Below, in pieces: positions 9,187 to 18,298 of a DNA stretch of 45,366 nucleotides. Every line of letters starts with the position of its first letter. The first letter of the stretch is position 1. Position numbers and translations under genes: made by a program. The notes beneath the pieces were generated by a model. That model searched no databases, was not told the DNA's origin, and saw only the letters and a list, made by a program, of their open reading frames with translations. Source of the DNA: Ferruginibacter sp. (GTDB lineage Bacteria; Bacteroidota; Bacteroidia; Chitinophagales; Chitinophagaceae); the NCBI GenBank assembly GCA_025352625.1, contig JANXSR010000189.1, positions 1 to 45,366 of the forward strand, given 5' to 3'.

Positions 9187-9291
9187 AGGGGAGTGAAGAC
9201 GCTGTTTCTTAATGACTATAAAAAATTCTCTTAAGTATACTTTGCAATTTTAGTGAAGTATACAAAGTACTCCCCTTTAGGGGATGGGGGC
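9172..9291. repeat. Long inverted repeat between convergent genes
   Basis: Left arm 9172-9194 (core CCCTAAAGGGGAGT) and right arm 9269-9291 (core ACTCCCCTTTAGGG) are 23-base inverted copies with two mismatches, separated by 74 bases. The left arm overlaps the end of the DUF6702 gene and the right arm ends one base before the stop codon of the CNNM-type gene. Each arm is itself nearly self-complementary (CCCTAAAGGG). It resembles the extragenic inverted repeats scattered through Bacteroidota genomes and may serve as a two-way terminator. Confidence 0.7.
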
Positions 9292-9292
9292 A

Positions 9293-10591
9293 TTACTCCT
9301 CCATATTATCCTTCAACTCTTCTGATATTTTTACGAGTAACTTATCAATGCGCTGACCATCCATATCAATAATCTCAAACTCAAATCCACGCCAGTCAAA
9401 GGTATCGCCTGTTTTGGGAATGCGTTCCAATTCGTGTAATACAAAACCAGCCACGGTATCAAATTCCTGGTCACCTTCATTCATCCATTCTGTTTTTTCA
9501 AAATGGCTGAGGAAATCATAAAAAGTAATCTGTGCATCAACCAGGTAACTTCCATCATGTCGTTCGGTAATTTCATATTCTTCCTGACCGGTTTGTGGCA
9601 CATCTCCCACAATAGCTTCCAATATATCGTTAAGGGTAATCATTCCTTCCAGCGTGCCATATTCATTTACAATAAAACAACTGTGAATTTTTGTTTGCTT
9701 TATTTTTTCGAGTAACTGGTAAGGGCTGTTGTTTTCCGGAACAAACAAGCCGGGTTTAATTAATTCTTTTAATGGAGTAGTGGCTGGTACTTTCAATAAG
9801 TCTTTAATGTAAATAATACCTTTTATGTCGTCTACCGTTTTATCACAAACCGGGTAAGTTGAGTAGGTAATCTGATCAAATTTTTCAGTAACTGATTGTA
9901 CCGTATCATCTATGTCGAACCAGGCAATTTCGGTGCGGTGTGTCATTAAAGAAGTAATGTTACGATCGCCCAAATGAAACACTCTTTCAATGATTTCTTT
10001 TTCCTCTGTTTCAATAGTACCATGTTCACTCCCTTCACTTATCATTGCTTTAATCTCATCTTCCGTAACTGCATTGTCTGATGATACCTTAACGTTAAAA
10101 ATTTTGAAGATGATATTGGAAATATTATTAAGCAACCAAACTATGGGATGCACAATGGTGGAAAGTATATTCATTGGGCCGGCAACTGCACGGGCAATTT
10201 TTTCTGCTCTTAACATGCCCAGTCTTTTGGGTACAAGTTCGCCTAATATGATAGATAAAAACGTTACCAGTATTACAATAAGAACAGTTGAAATGGTAGA
10301 AGCATAGGGCTTCAACAAATCAAATCTTTCAACAAAAGGTTTAAGGTGGGCACTAAATTTTTCTCCTGAATAAACACCCGTTAAAATAGAAATAAGCGTG
10401 ATACCTATTTGTGCAGTTGATAAAAATTTCTCAGGATTTGCAGCAAGGTCAAGTGCAGCTTTGGCTTTTAAATCGCCCTTATTGCCAAGGCTTTCAAGCC
10501 TGCCTTTACGGGCACTTACCAGGGCAATTTCGCTCATTACAAATAGCCCGTTTACTATTATAAGGGCCAATAAAATGAATACTTCTGTCAT
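9293..10591 (-). CDS. CNNM/CorC-type transporter (hemolysin family)
   Basis: A 432-residue protein with the standard three-part layout of the family. A DUF21/CNNM membrane domain (about 1-190) contains MSEIALVSARKGRLESL and the ILGELVPKRLG motif. Two CBS domains follow (about 205-330; HRTEIAWFDID, GIIYIKDLL, FIVNEYGTLEGMITLNDILE), then a C-terminal CorC_HlyC domain (about 345-425; DTVAGFVLHELERIPKTGD). Bacterial CNNM homologues are magnesium or cobalt efflux systems in which the CBS pair senses nucleotide and Mg2+. The older name hemolysin is misleading. The gene is monocistronic and convergent with the DUF6702 gene. Confidence 0.88.
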   Translation of the reverse strand: MTEVFILLALIIVNGLFVMSEIALVSARKGRLESLGNKGDLKAKAALDLAANPEKFLSTAQIGITLISILTGVYSGEKFSAHLKPFVERFDLLKPYASTISTVLIVILVTFLSIILGELVPKRLGMLRAEKIARAVAGPMNILSTIVHPIVWLLNNISNIIFKIFNVKVSSDNAVTEDEIKAMISEGSEHGTIETEEKEIIERVFHLGDRNITSLMTHRTEIAWFDIDDTVQSVTEKFDQITYSTYPVCDKTVDDIKGIIYIKDLLKVPATTPLKELIKPGLFVPENNSPYQLLEKIKQTKIHSCFIVNEYGTLEGMITLNDILEAIVGDVPQTGQEEYEITERHDGSYLVDAQITFYDFLSHFEKTEWMNEGDQEFDTVAGFVLHELERIPKTGDTFDWRGFEFEIIDMDGQRIDKLLVKISEELKDNMEE

Positions 10592-10793
10592 AATTTTTTA
10601 AACAGCTACCGCCATTTTGTACAACGGTAATTGCTGCAAATATCTACAATCTATATTAAATGGCTATTTAACGCATAAAATGCCGGTAAGAAGTTATGAA
10701 ATGCATAACTTAAATATCAATCAATACCACCCAAAAAATGCAGCTAAAAACCATAGCGAAAGATGCAATAAATGGTTACGGGCATAAATAAAA

Positions 10794-11360
10794 TTATGTA
10801 AGACCATATTGCTTGTTGAAACGCCGGCCTGTAAAATTACCCACTGCTAACCCTATGATTGTGCCACATAAAATATCAATAGGGTAATGAACGCCGATAT
10901 ACATTTGCGCATAACTGATACTAAATGCCCAAACAAAAAACAGGGATGGCCATGTGTTAAATTGCTTTTTAAATGTGGTATAAAAAAACATAGCCATCGC
11001 AAAATGATTGGCCGCATGTGCCGAAACAAAACTGCTGCTTTGTGGCAGATAGATGCCTTTAAATAATCTTATCCAGCTTGCTACCGCAGGATCGTTACAG
11101 GGACGCAGGCGAACAATATTTTGTTTGATTAAACCACTGCTTATAAAATTAGAAATGATTACTGTTGACATGGCAAAAGCAATCCACCACCACCGGGTAT
11201 CTTTATAATTAACAGCAACAAAAACCAGTAAAAATAAATACAGCGGCAACCATGTATCCTGGTTTCTCAGCAGTGGCAGCACACTATCCAGAAAGCTGTT
11301 ATGCCATTCTGAATTGATGTGTTTTAGCAAATCCTCGTCCCATTGCAGTAATGATGGCAT
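10794..11360 (-). CDS. PAP2-family phosphatase, membrane-bound
   Basis: A 188-residue membrane protein of the PAP2 (phosphatidic acid phosphatase type 2) superfamily, which removes phosphate from lipid substrates such as undecaprenyl pyrophosphate or phosphatidate. Motif C1 KQNIVRLRP is at 79-87, C2 is FVSAHAANHF around His115, and C3 is AQMYIGVHYPID with His158 and Asp162. Two departures from textbook motifs are visible: C2 has VSAH for PSGH, and the C3 arginine six residues before the histidine is Gln152. I believe both changes recur in Bacteroidota PAP2 proteins. It is divergent from the LTA-synthase-like pair, whose lipid by-product it could process (inference). Confidence 0.85.
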   Translation of the reverse strand: MPSLLQWDEDLLKHINSEWHNSFLDSVLPLLRNQDTWLPLYLFLLVFVAVNYKDTRWWWIAFAMSTVIISNFISSGLIKQNIVRLRPCNDPAVASWIRLFKGIYLPQSSSFVSAHAANHFAMAMFFYTTFKKQFNTWPSLFFVWAFSISYAQMYIGVHYPIDILCGTIIGLAVGNFTGRRFNKQYGLT

Positions 11361-11372
11361 TTTGTTAAATAA

Positions 11373-11402
11373 TTTAGCCCAAAAATAATTAATCTATTTT
11401 TG
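11373..11402 (+). promoter_or_regulatory. Bacteroidota-type promoter of the transferase pair
   Basis: The divergent spacer holds TTTA at 11373-11376 and TATTTTTG at 11395-11402, separated by 18 bases, close to the TTTG-spacer-TAnnTTTG consensus. It ends 22 bases before the ATG of the first transferase. A second TATTTTTG on the opposite strand (11380-11387) could serve the PAP2 gene. Confidence 0.45.
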
Positions 11403-11424
11403 CAACTCGTATAAAATTATTGCT

Positions 11425-13413
11425 ATGATTTTTTTTAAGCGAATACCAAGACTGGTGCGTTGGATACTTTCTGTACAGTTTCTTTTTTTAGTGGTAATGA
11501 CTGTTTTGCGTTTCCTGTTTTATTTTAGGTACAATCCTTCGGGCAAAGCATTTTCGGGCTCCGCATTTTTAATGGGGTTACGGTTTGATATAAAATTTGT
11601 TTGCATTTTAGGTGTAACCATGCTGGTATTTTGCAGTATCCCTTTTTTAAATCCTTTAAGAAACAACATAGGTAAGAAAATATGGAATGTGTTATTACCC
11701 CTGTTTTTTATGCTAACCTTGTTTTTTTATGCGGTTGATTATTTTTATTACGATTACCTGCAGCAACGTTTAAATGCATCTGTGCTTAATTATATAAATG
11801 ATGCAGGTATTTCCTTTACTATGGCAATGGAATCTTACCCCGTATTTAAAGTACTTGCTTTAATAATAATTGCCGCCGTTGCTGCAGCCTATTTTTTTAA
11901 AAAGTTATTGGTGAAATATCGCAGAGAAGAAATGTTACCCAAACCAAAAGTGATTTTTACAAGCATCCTTGTTTTTTTAATTTTTGGTATGGGTGTATTT
12001 GGCAAATTTGGTCAGTTCAACCTTCGGTGGAGCGATGCTTTTGCATTGAGTGATACATTTAAAGCCAACCTTTCTTTAAATCCTTTTCAAAGTTTTTTTA
12101 GCACACTTAATTTTAAAGATACCAGGCCGGATATAAAAAAGGTTAGAGCTGATTACTCATTGATGGCTGCTTATTTGGGCGTACAGCAACGTGATAGTAT
12201 TCATTTAAATTTTGAAAGAAATTATTCGGTTGCTAACAATAACAGTAATCAACCTAATGTAATAGTGGTTATTTGTGAAAGCTTCAGTATGTATAGAAGC
12301 AGCATGAGTGGTAACCCGCTTAACACAACGCCGTATTTTAATGAACTGTGTAAGAAGGGCGTTTTTTTTGACCGTTGTTTTACACCTTCTTACCCAACGG
12401 CCCGTGGTGTATGGGCCACCGTTACAGGCATACCAGATGTACTAGGCGATAACAACCGCTCTGCAAGCCGCAATCCCGAAGTAGTAAATCAGCAATTGAT
12501 CATCAATGATTTTAAAGGGTATGAAAAATTTTACTTCTTAGGCGGCGATCCTACATGGGCAAATATTAAGGGTGTACTATTAAATAATATAGATAGTTTA
12601 CAATTGTACAGCCAGGAAAATTTTAAAGCAAAAAAATTAAATGTGTGGGGCATTGATGATAAGAATTTATTTTTAGAAGCCAATAATCTATTAGCCAAAC
12701 AGCAAAAGCCATTTTTTGCAATCATTCAAACAGCAGATAATCACCGCCCTTATTCAATTCCCGCAGAAGACATGCATCTTTTTAAAAAGGTAACTTATCC
12801 GGATGATACCATTCATAAATATGGATTTGAAAATATCGAACAGTTGAATGCATTTCGCTACACCGATTTTTGTTACCAACAATTTTTTGAAGCGGCGCAA
12901 AAGGAAAAATATTTTACCAATACTGTTTTTATTTTTGTAGGTGATCATGGTATTGCGGGCAATGCCACGGCTATCTATCCCAATAGCTGGACAGAACAAC
13001 GGCTCAGTAACGAGCATGTGCCTCTGCTGTTTTATTCACCTGCATTACTACAACCAAAGTTGATGCATGAAGTTTGCTCGCAGATAGATATTATGCCGTC
13101 GGCAGCAGGATTATTAAAAATACCGTATCATAATAATTCGATGGGCCGCAACTTGTTTGATACGGTATCCTCCACAGAAAAATACGCCTTTATCATTGAC
13201 CATGAAACAAAAAATATCGGTTTGGTTAATGGGCAATATTTCTTTAATAAAAATATTAAAACTGGCAAAATAAGTCTTGTTTCTGTTACAGATAATAACT
13301 CAATTGTACCCTCTGTAAAAACGGATAGCATTAAGGATAACCTTGGTAAGTTAACCGATGCGTATTATGAAACATCGAGGTATTTGTTGTTTAATAATAA
13401 ACGAAAGCGGTAA
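11425..13413 (+). CDS. LTA-synthase-like phosphoglycerol transferase, copy 1
   Basis: A 662-residue inner-membrane protein with about five N-terminal membrane segments (to about residue 195) and a C-terminal sulfatase-fold domain facing the periplasm. Key residues of the alkaline-phosphatase superfamily are in place: metal ligand Glu285 (ICESFSMYRSSMSGNPL), nucleophile Thr325 (YPTARGV), Asp507/His508 (FVGDHGI) and His531 (NEHVPLLFY). The Glu-to-Thr spacing of 40 is close to that of Staphylococcus LtaS. Members of this family move phosphoglycerol or phosphoethanolamine from phospholipids to glycans; the acceptor in Bacteroidota is not established. Directly followed by a paralogue. Confidence 0.87.
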   Translation: MIFFKRIPRLVRWILSVQFLFLVVMTVLRFLFYFRYNPSGKAFSGSAFLMGLRFDIKFVCILGVTMLVFCSIPFLNPLRNNIGKKIWNVLLPLFFMLTLFFYAVDYFYYDYLQQRLNASVLNYINDAGISFTMAMESYPVFKVLALIIIAAVAAAYFFKKLLVKYRREEMLPKPKVIFTSILVFLIFGMGVFGKFGQFNLRWSDAFALSDTFKANLSLNPFQSFFSTLNFKDTRPDIKKVRADYSLMAAYLGVQQRDSIHLNFERNYSVANNNSNQPNVIVVICESFSMYRSSMSGNPLNTTPYFNELCKKGVFFDRCFTPSYPTARGVWATVTGIPDVLGDNNRSASRNPEVVNQQLIINDFKGYEKFYFLGGDPTWANIKGVLLNNIDSLQLYSQENFKAKKLNVWGIDDKNLFLEANNLLAKQQKPFFAIIQTADNHRPYSIPAEDMHLFKKVTYPDDTIHKYGFENIEQLNAFRYTDFCYQQFFEAAQKEKYFTNTVFIFVGDHGIAGNATAIYPNSWTEQRLSNEHVPLLFYSPALLQPKLMHEVCSQIDIMPSAAGLLKIPYHNNSMGRNLFDTVSSTEKYAFIIDHETKNIGLVNGQYFFNKNIKTGKISLVSVTDNNSIVPSVKTDSIKDNLGKLTDAYYETSRYLLFNNKRKR

Positions 13414-13495
13414 GCTGAAAATGGCATACTCCCAAATTCAAAAAATCATCGCTATTTTTAGGCAGGTACAGGATTAAAAAAATATTAAAATAATT

Positions 13496-15481
13496 ATGCT
13501 CACCAGGTGGAGATTTCCAAAAACAATTCAGTGGATCATAAATTTATTTATTATCTACCTCTGCATATTTACGGGCTTTCGTATTGTAACCACAATTTGT
13601 TTTAAACCTGCTGCTACAAAAGTTATTGAGTTGTTTCCTTCTTTCTGGCTGGGCCTTCAATATGATTTAAGGTGGATAGCAATTGTTTTATTACCCATTG
13701 CCTGTATCTCGCTGTTTCCGGGCTTTTCACCTTTTTATTCTGAGCGTAGTAAAAAGGGGTGGGCCATTTACCTGGCCATTGTAACACTGCTGTTACTTTT
13801 TTTCTTTGGTGCCGATTTTGGCCATTTTGCTTATGTAAATACAAGGTTAAATGCAAGTGCCCTCAACTTTGCCGAGGATGCTAAAATATCTTTTGAAATG
13901 CTGTGGCAAAGTTATCCGATGGTTTGGATTGTGGCAGGTTTGTTAGGCGCTGTTGCAATGATGGCATGGATGTTTACCAAAACGCATGTGAGCGTAGAAG
14001 AACGCAATATTAATATTCACAAGTTTAGTTACAACAGACGATGGCACCTGGCTGCCATTATTTTATTGGCGTGGTTTGTATTTGGTTTTTTAACCCTTAC
14101 TCCTTTAAAGTGGAAAGATGCATTTGCTTTAAATGATAATTTTAAAAGTTACCTCGCCTTAAATCCTTTACAAAATTTTTTTACTACACTGCAATTTCGA
14201 AAACCTGCTGTGGATGAAGGAAAGGCAAAAAAATATTATGGGGTAATACACAATTTTTTACAACTAGATAAAACCGGTTCACCTGTTAAGGAATACGAAC
14301 GAACCATCAACCCGGGAAGTAAATCGTTGGAAAGCCAACCCAATATTGTACTGGTAATATGCGAAAGCTTTAGCATGTACAAAAGTAGTATGAGCGGCAA
14401 CCCTTTAAACAGTACACCTTATTTTAACGAACTTACGGAACAGGGTGTTTTTTTTGATCGTTGTTTTTCCGCATCATTTGGTACCGCAAGAAGTGTTTTT
14501 GGAACACTTACCGGTATACCGGATGTGCAGCTATCCAAATTCAGTAGCCGCAATGAACAATCACTGAATCAATACAGTATCATTAATAATTTTGAGGGGT
14601 ATGATAAATTTTATTTTTTAGGCGGCAGCAGCGACTTTAATAATTTTAAAGGGCTTGTTGCAAACATAAAAGATGTGCAGGTGTATGAAGAAGGGAAATT
14701 TACTTCACCCAAATTAAACGTGTGGGGCATTAGCGATAAAAATTTATTTTTAGAAGCAGACAAGGTAATGAAGCAACAAAAAAAGCCTTTCTTTACCATC
14801 ATACAAACATCCGATAATCATCGCCCATTTTCAATTCCGGAAGAAGATAAGGATTTTGTGAGCCGCATGATAAGTAATGAGGAATTACATAAATATGGTT
14901 TTGAATCGCTGGCAGAATTTAATGCTTTTTGTTATACAGATTATTGCTATAAAAAATTTATTGAGGCAGCTAAACAATCTCCTTATTTTGATAATACCAT
15001 TTTTGTTTTTGTAGGCGATCACGGTGTAGAGGGTAATGCAGCAGCCATGTATCCGGCAGCATGGACAAACCAACGTTTAAATGATGAGCATGTACCATTG
15101 TTATTTTATGCACCTGCTTTACTTTCGCCCAAAAAAATTACAACCACTGCTGCGCAGATAGATTTGCTTCCTACACTCGCCGGTATGATACATCAGCCTT
15201 ATACCAATAAAACACTTGGCAGAGATCTGCTGCATTCAGATGGAAAAGAAAATGCTGCTTTTATTATACACCACGATGAAGGCAAAATTGGAATTGTAAA
15301 TGATGATTTTTTTTACACAAAAAACTTATGGATCAATAAAGAAGAACTGGTACCTGTTAGCCTTGCTACTCCAGTATTGACTATGCAACAAACAGATTCT
15401 GTAAAGCGGCATTTATCAGAATTAACTTCTGCCATGTACGAAACAGCCCGGTGGATGCTGGTGAATAATCATGGCAGGTAG
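13496..15481 (+). CDS. LTA-synthase-like phosphoglycerol transferase, copy 2
   Basis: A 661-residue paralogue of the preceding gene with the same architecture: five N-terminal membrane segments, then a periplasmic sulfatase domain. Active-site equivalents are Glu290 (ICESFSMYKSSMSGNPL), Thr330 (FGTARSV), Asp508/His509 (FVGDHGV) and the His in DEHVPLLFY. Long blocks are nearly identical between copies (SMSGNPLN, KLNVWGI, KNLFLEA), while the membrane part and the residues around the nucleophile differ (YPTARG against FGTARS). This suggests an old tandem duplication with divergence in lipid or acceptor choice. The 82-base spacer after copy 1 suggests co-transcription. Confidence 0.87.
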   Translation: MLTRWRFPKTIQWIINLFIIYLCIFTGFRIVTTICFKPAATKVIELFPSFWLGLQYDLRWIAIVLLPIACISLFPGFSPFYSERSKKGWAIYLAIVTLLLLFFFGADFGHFAYVNTRLNASALNFAEDAKISFEMLWQSYPMVWIVAGLLGAVAMMAWMFTKTHVSVEERNINIHKFSYNRRWHLAAIILLAWFVFGFLTLTPLKWKDAFALNDNFKSYLALNPLQNFFTTLQFRKPAVDEGKAKKYYGVIHNFLQLDKTGSPVKEYERTINPGSKSLESQPNIVLVICESFSMYKSSMSGNPLNSTPYFNELTEQGVFFDRCFSASFGTARSVFGTLTGIPDVQLSKFSSRNEQSLNQYSIINNFEGYDKFYFLGGSSDFNNFKGLVANIKDVQVYEEGKFTSPKLNVWGISDKNLFLEADKVMKQQKKPFFTIIQTSDNHRPFSIPEEDKDFVSRMISNEELHKYGFESLAEFNAFCYTDYCYKKFIEAAKQSPYFDNTIFVFVGDHGVEGNAAAMYPAAWTNQRLNDEHVPLLFYAPALLSPKKITTTAAQIDLLPTLAGMIHQPYTNKTLGRDLLHSDGKENAAFIIHHDEGKIGIVNDDFFYTKNLWINKEELVPVSLATPVLTMQQTDSVKRHLSELTSAMYETARWMLVNNHGR

Positions 15482-15554
15482 CTGCTTAAAATTACGGGGT
15501 TGGAAACCTTACCAGGCTTTATTTTTTGGGATATTTTAAAAACATTTGGAACTG

Positions 15555-15571
15555 AAGCTATGGGGTAGCTT
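15555..15571 (+). terminator. Weak stem-loop after the transferase pair
   Basis: AAGCTA and TAGCTT form a 6-bp stem around a five-base loop 73 bases after the second transferase stop codon, followed by a short T/A-rich stretch. It is a weak candidate for the terminator of the two-gene operon. Confidence 0.3.
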
Positions 15572-15596
15572 TAATTTGCGGAGTTGGTCGTTTAAA

Positions 15597-16346
15597 CTAT
15601 TCTATAAAATACCAAGGTATTCCAAGCAACCCTTCCTTGTAGTCAATTGAAACAGTCTGTCCAATTTCTGTGTCTGCATATTGACTACTTGGAACTGAAA
15701 TATTTTCTGCATCGTGATGATTACCCCAAGGTTCAACTCTCAAGTAATAAGTTGTTTGTCGCCTACCCCTACTTATGGATTTGTCAATAACTTTTGCCTG
15801 ATAAACCTTGGCTTGAGAGTTGTCATAAACACAATTCACCCCATAAGTTGCCGCATAACTGTAAATGGCAATATTTCCGACAACTGTAAAATAAATAAGC
15901 CATTTATTTCTGTTTGATTTGTCAACAAGTTTGTGTGTGGCACCGAGAAGCGATAATAAAATAATAAAGCCAACTGTCCCAACCTTAATAATACTGTAAA
16001 AACTTTCAAACTCGTAGTCAATTAAAACCCTTATAAGAATTACAAGTCCGGGAAATTCTATGAAGTCAGCAAGGTCGTATTTTTCTTCTCCTGATTGAGT
16101 GCTTATTGAAACTAAAGAAGCTAAACTTGGTCGAGAAAGTCCGTTTATAATCAGTCCTAAAATAGGCAACGCTAAAACAACAGTAAAGACAACGCTGTAA
16201 GGATGTGGGTAAAACCAAAACCAAATGCAAAGTCCAATTGTGAGCCATTCAAGCCAGTCAAGTTTGTGAAGTGTAATAGTTGAAAATAGTGTTGACTTAT
16301 TCCTACTGGTATTCTTAGTATTTCTTTGCAACTTTCTTTTTCTCAT
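15597..16346 (-). CDS. Membrane protein of unknown function
   Basis: A 249-residue protein I do not recognise. A basic N-terminus (about 20 residues, many Lys/Arg) precedes about five hydrophobic segments between residues 30 and 175. The last ~75 residues form a soluble beta-rich stretch (QAKVIDKSISRGRRQTTYYL, then VPSSQYADTEIGQTVSIDYK) resembling the extracytoplasmic beta-domain of DUF3592-type membrane proteins. It lies alone on the minus strand between the transferases and the methyltransferase. Its region uses slightly different phrasing from its neighbours and may be an accessory insertion, but nothing proves transfer. Confidence 0.6.
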   Translation of the reverse strand: MRKRKLQRNTKNTSRNKSTLFSTITLHKLDWLEWLTIGLCIWFWFYPHPYSVVFTVVLALPILGLIINGLSRPSLASLVSISTQSGEEKYDLADFIEFPGLVILIRVLIDYEFESFYSIIKVGTVGFIILLSLLGATHKLVDKSNRNKWLIYFTVVGNIAIYSYAATYGVNCVYDNSQAKVYQAKVIDKSISRGRRQTTYYLRVEPWGNHHDAENISVPSSQYADTEIGQTVSIDYKEGLLGIPWYFIE

Positions 16347-16398
16347 AAGTAGAAGGCTTTGTAAAAATGGCTACCATCGGGTTGATAAAGGCAAATAT

Positions 16399-17142
16399 TT
16401 ACCTGATTTTTTTTGCAATCATAATCAGCCGGGGTGATTTCTTTACATCGTAGTTGCCAAAATTATAATCGCCAAAAATTTCCTGTATTTGTAAACCCTG
16501 GTAGGCAAACATTTCTGTAAAGTCTCCTAAAGAAAATTTAGCTACTTTTTCACTGTAGATCAATGGCTCCTGCAATGCCTCATCTTCTACTATAATTTTT
16601 TTATAAAAATGAGTCTCATCAAACCATTTTGTAATGAAATAGTTAATCCCGTCTATCTCCTTATCAAACTGGTGCACAAGGTGGTCTTCAGCATAATGAA
16701 CATTTAAATAATCCAATACAAAACAGCCTTCTTTTTTTAAAGACTGTGCAATTGTTCTGATGGAATTATCATGCTCCCGCCTTGTTGAAAAATAGCCAAA
16801 ACTTGTAAAAAAATTAAATGCATAGTTATAGTAATTGATATAAAAAGGAAGGCGCATATCGTGCAGGTAAAAATGTAGCTTTTCTGTTTCGCTCAGCAAG
16901 GCCTCGCTAATGCTATCTTCACTAAGATCAATACCGGTTACATCAAATCCTTTTTCTGCCAGGTGAATGGCATGTCTTCCTTTACCACAAGCAACATCCA
17001 GCATTAAAGATCCTAGCGGAGGATTTAATTTATCAATTAATTTATCTATAAACCGGGCAGCTTCCTGCTCATCTCTGTTAAAATAGAGTTGATGGTAATA
17101 AGGTGAATTAAACCAATTTTTAAACCAGGGCAGTGCTTGCAT
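16399..17142 (-). CDS. Class I SAM-dependent methyltransferase
   Basis: A protein of about 247 residues with a Rossmann-fold methyltransferase core. Motif I reads MLDVACGKGRHA (about 47-58), followed by the acidic motif II VTGIDLS (about 68-74). Motif IV and post-motif regions include FNFFTSFGYFS. I place the start at the ATG at 17142 rather than at a TTG at 17166 that would overlap the upstream gene; the ATG gives the family-typical MQALPWFKNWF beginning. It is the last gene of a minus-strand set with surE and a small membrane protein. The substrate is unknown. Confidence 0.82.
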   Translation of the reverse strand: MQALPWFKNWFNSPYYHQLYFNRDEQEAARFIDKLIDKLNPPLGSLMLDVACGKGRHAIHLAEKGFDVTGIDLSEDSISEALLSETEKLHFYLHDMRLPFYINYYNYAFNFFTSFGYFSTRREHDNSIRTIAQSLKKEGCFVLDYLNVHYAEDHLVHQFDKEIDGINYFITKWFDETHFYKKIIVEDEALQEPLIYSEKVAKFSLGDFTEMFAYQGLQIQEIFGDYNFGNYDVKKSPRLIMIAKKIR

Positions 17143-17158
17143 AGTTAGAACTGATTTA

Positions 17159-17455
17159 TTAACCAAAAAATTTAATGAGTAATGCAGCTACTGCATAGAT
17201 CACCGTTACTAAAAAAATACCTTTGGCAGTTTTGTCAATTCTGGCATTAACATACAAAGTAAACAGCAGTGCGTTGGCAAAAAGCGAAATGCTTATCCAT
17301 GCTGTTATAAGGTTATGGTTTAATGTCATCCATTGGTACATTTCCTTTAAGGTAAACATATTGTATTTAAGCAACTTAAAAATACTAAACCCAATTACAG
17401 GACCAATAAGGCCTAATAAAGTACCCAGCCAAAATTTATCTTTTTTAAATATCAT
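17159..17455 (-). CDS. Small three-helix membrane protein
   Basis: A 98-residue protein with three hydrophobic segments (around 10-30, 48-68 and 78-96) and a short basic N-terminus (MIFKKDK). I recognise no family. Its ATG overlaps the stop of surE in an ATGA arrangement, so translation is probably coupled to surE, and the methyltransferase follows 16 bases after its stop. The tight spacing suggests one operon, but a functional link to nucleotide metabolism is not evident. Confidence 0.65.
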   Translation of the reverse strand: MIFKKDKFWLGTLLGLIGPVIGFSIFKLLKYNMFTLKEMYQWMTLNHNLITAWISISLFANALLFTLYVNARIDKTAKGIFLVTVIYAVAALLIKFFG

Positions 17456-18240
17456 TTTATTTTCCAGGTTTTTTCTAATTGTGTTTTTAAAGTATAATTG
17501 GTTAAATCAAATTGCACAGGCACCATACTGATGTAATTGTTTTCAAGCGCCCAAACATCTGTATCTCTTCCTTTATCAAAGTTTACAAAAGCACCCGTAA
17601 GCCAGTAATAACTTTTACCATGCGGATCTTTACGTTGTCTAAAATCTTCTTCGTATTTGGCATAAGCCTGTCTGCATACTTTAACACCTTTTATCAATTC
17701 CATAGGAATAGCAGGAATATTTACATTTAATAAAAGATGTTTGTCCATTTTTTTCTTCAAAAAAGTACCTACAATTTCTCTTACATAATGTCTGGCCGGT
17801 GCAAAATCTGCTTCGTAATTATAGCTCATTAAAGAAAAGCCAATGCTGGGAATACTCTCAATACAGGCTTCCATGGCTGCACTCATGGTGCCACTGTAAA
17901 TTACATTAATGGAATGGTTAGCGCCGTGGTTGATACCACTAAGGCAAATATCAGGTTTACGGTGTAATACTTTGTCAACAGCCAGTTTTACACAATCTAC
18001 CGGGGTGCCACTTGTTTGCCATGCTTCCACCCCTTCAAACATATCCACTTTATTCATTCTTAACGGGTGGCCAATGGTTATTGCATGGCCCATGCCACTT
18101 TGAGGTTTGTCTGGTGCAACCACCACTATTTTACCAAGCCCTTTTACGGCTTCCACCAAATTGCGTATACCGGGCGAAGTAATACCATCATCATTGGTAA
18201 TTAATATTACAGGAAGTTTTGTTGATGTAGCTTTCGCCAT
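17452..18240 (-). CDS. surE: 5'/3'-nucleotidase SurE
   Basis: A 262-residue cytoplasmic enzyme that dephosphorylates nucleoside 5'- and 3'-monophosphates and is linked to survival in stationary phase and stress. The family signature ILITNDDGITSPGI places the metal-binding Asp17/Asp18 near the N-terminus. Ser48 lies in KPQSGMGHAIT, and Asn104 in SGINHGANHS completes the metal site. Length and motif order are normal. It leads a probable operon with a small membrane protein (4-base ATGA overlap) and a methyltransferase. The short AT-rich direct repeat at 18263-18298 lies just upstream. Confidence 0.95.
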   Translation of the reverse strand: MAKATSTKLPVILITNDDGITSPGIRNLVEAVKGLGKIVVVAPDKPQSGMGHAITIGHPLRMNKVDMFEGVEAWQTSGTPVDCVKLAVDKVLHRKPDICLSGINHGANHSINVIYSGTMSAAMEACIESIPSIGFSLMSYNYEADFAPARHYVREIVGTFLKKKMDKHLLLNVNIPAIPMELIKGVKVCRQAYAKYEEDFRQRKDPHGKSYYWLTGAFVNFDKGRDTDVWALENNYISMVPVQFDLTNYTLKTQLEKTWKIK

Positions 18241-18262
18241 AGGTTTTAATTGAGGAGGTTTT

Positions 18263-18298
18263 AATGGATAATTTTTTAATTGATAATGGATAATTTTT
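18263..18298. repeat. Short AT-rich direct repeat
   Basis: The 14-base unit AATGGATAATTTTT occurs at 18263-18276 and again at 18285-18298, upstream of surE. Short low-complexity units such as TTGATAATGGATAA are widespread between Bacteroidota genes. No function is evident. Confidence 0.55.

Noticed and set aside
17143-17166. Earlier TTG start for the methyltransferase
   Set aside because: It would overlap the upstream stop codon, and the ATG at 17142 gives the family-like N-terminus.
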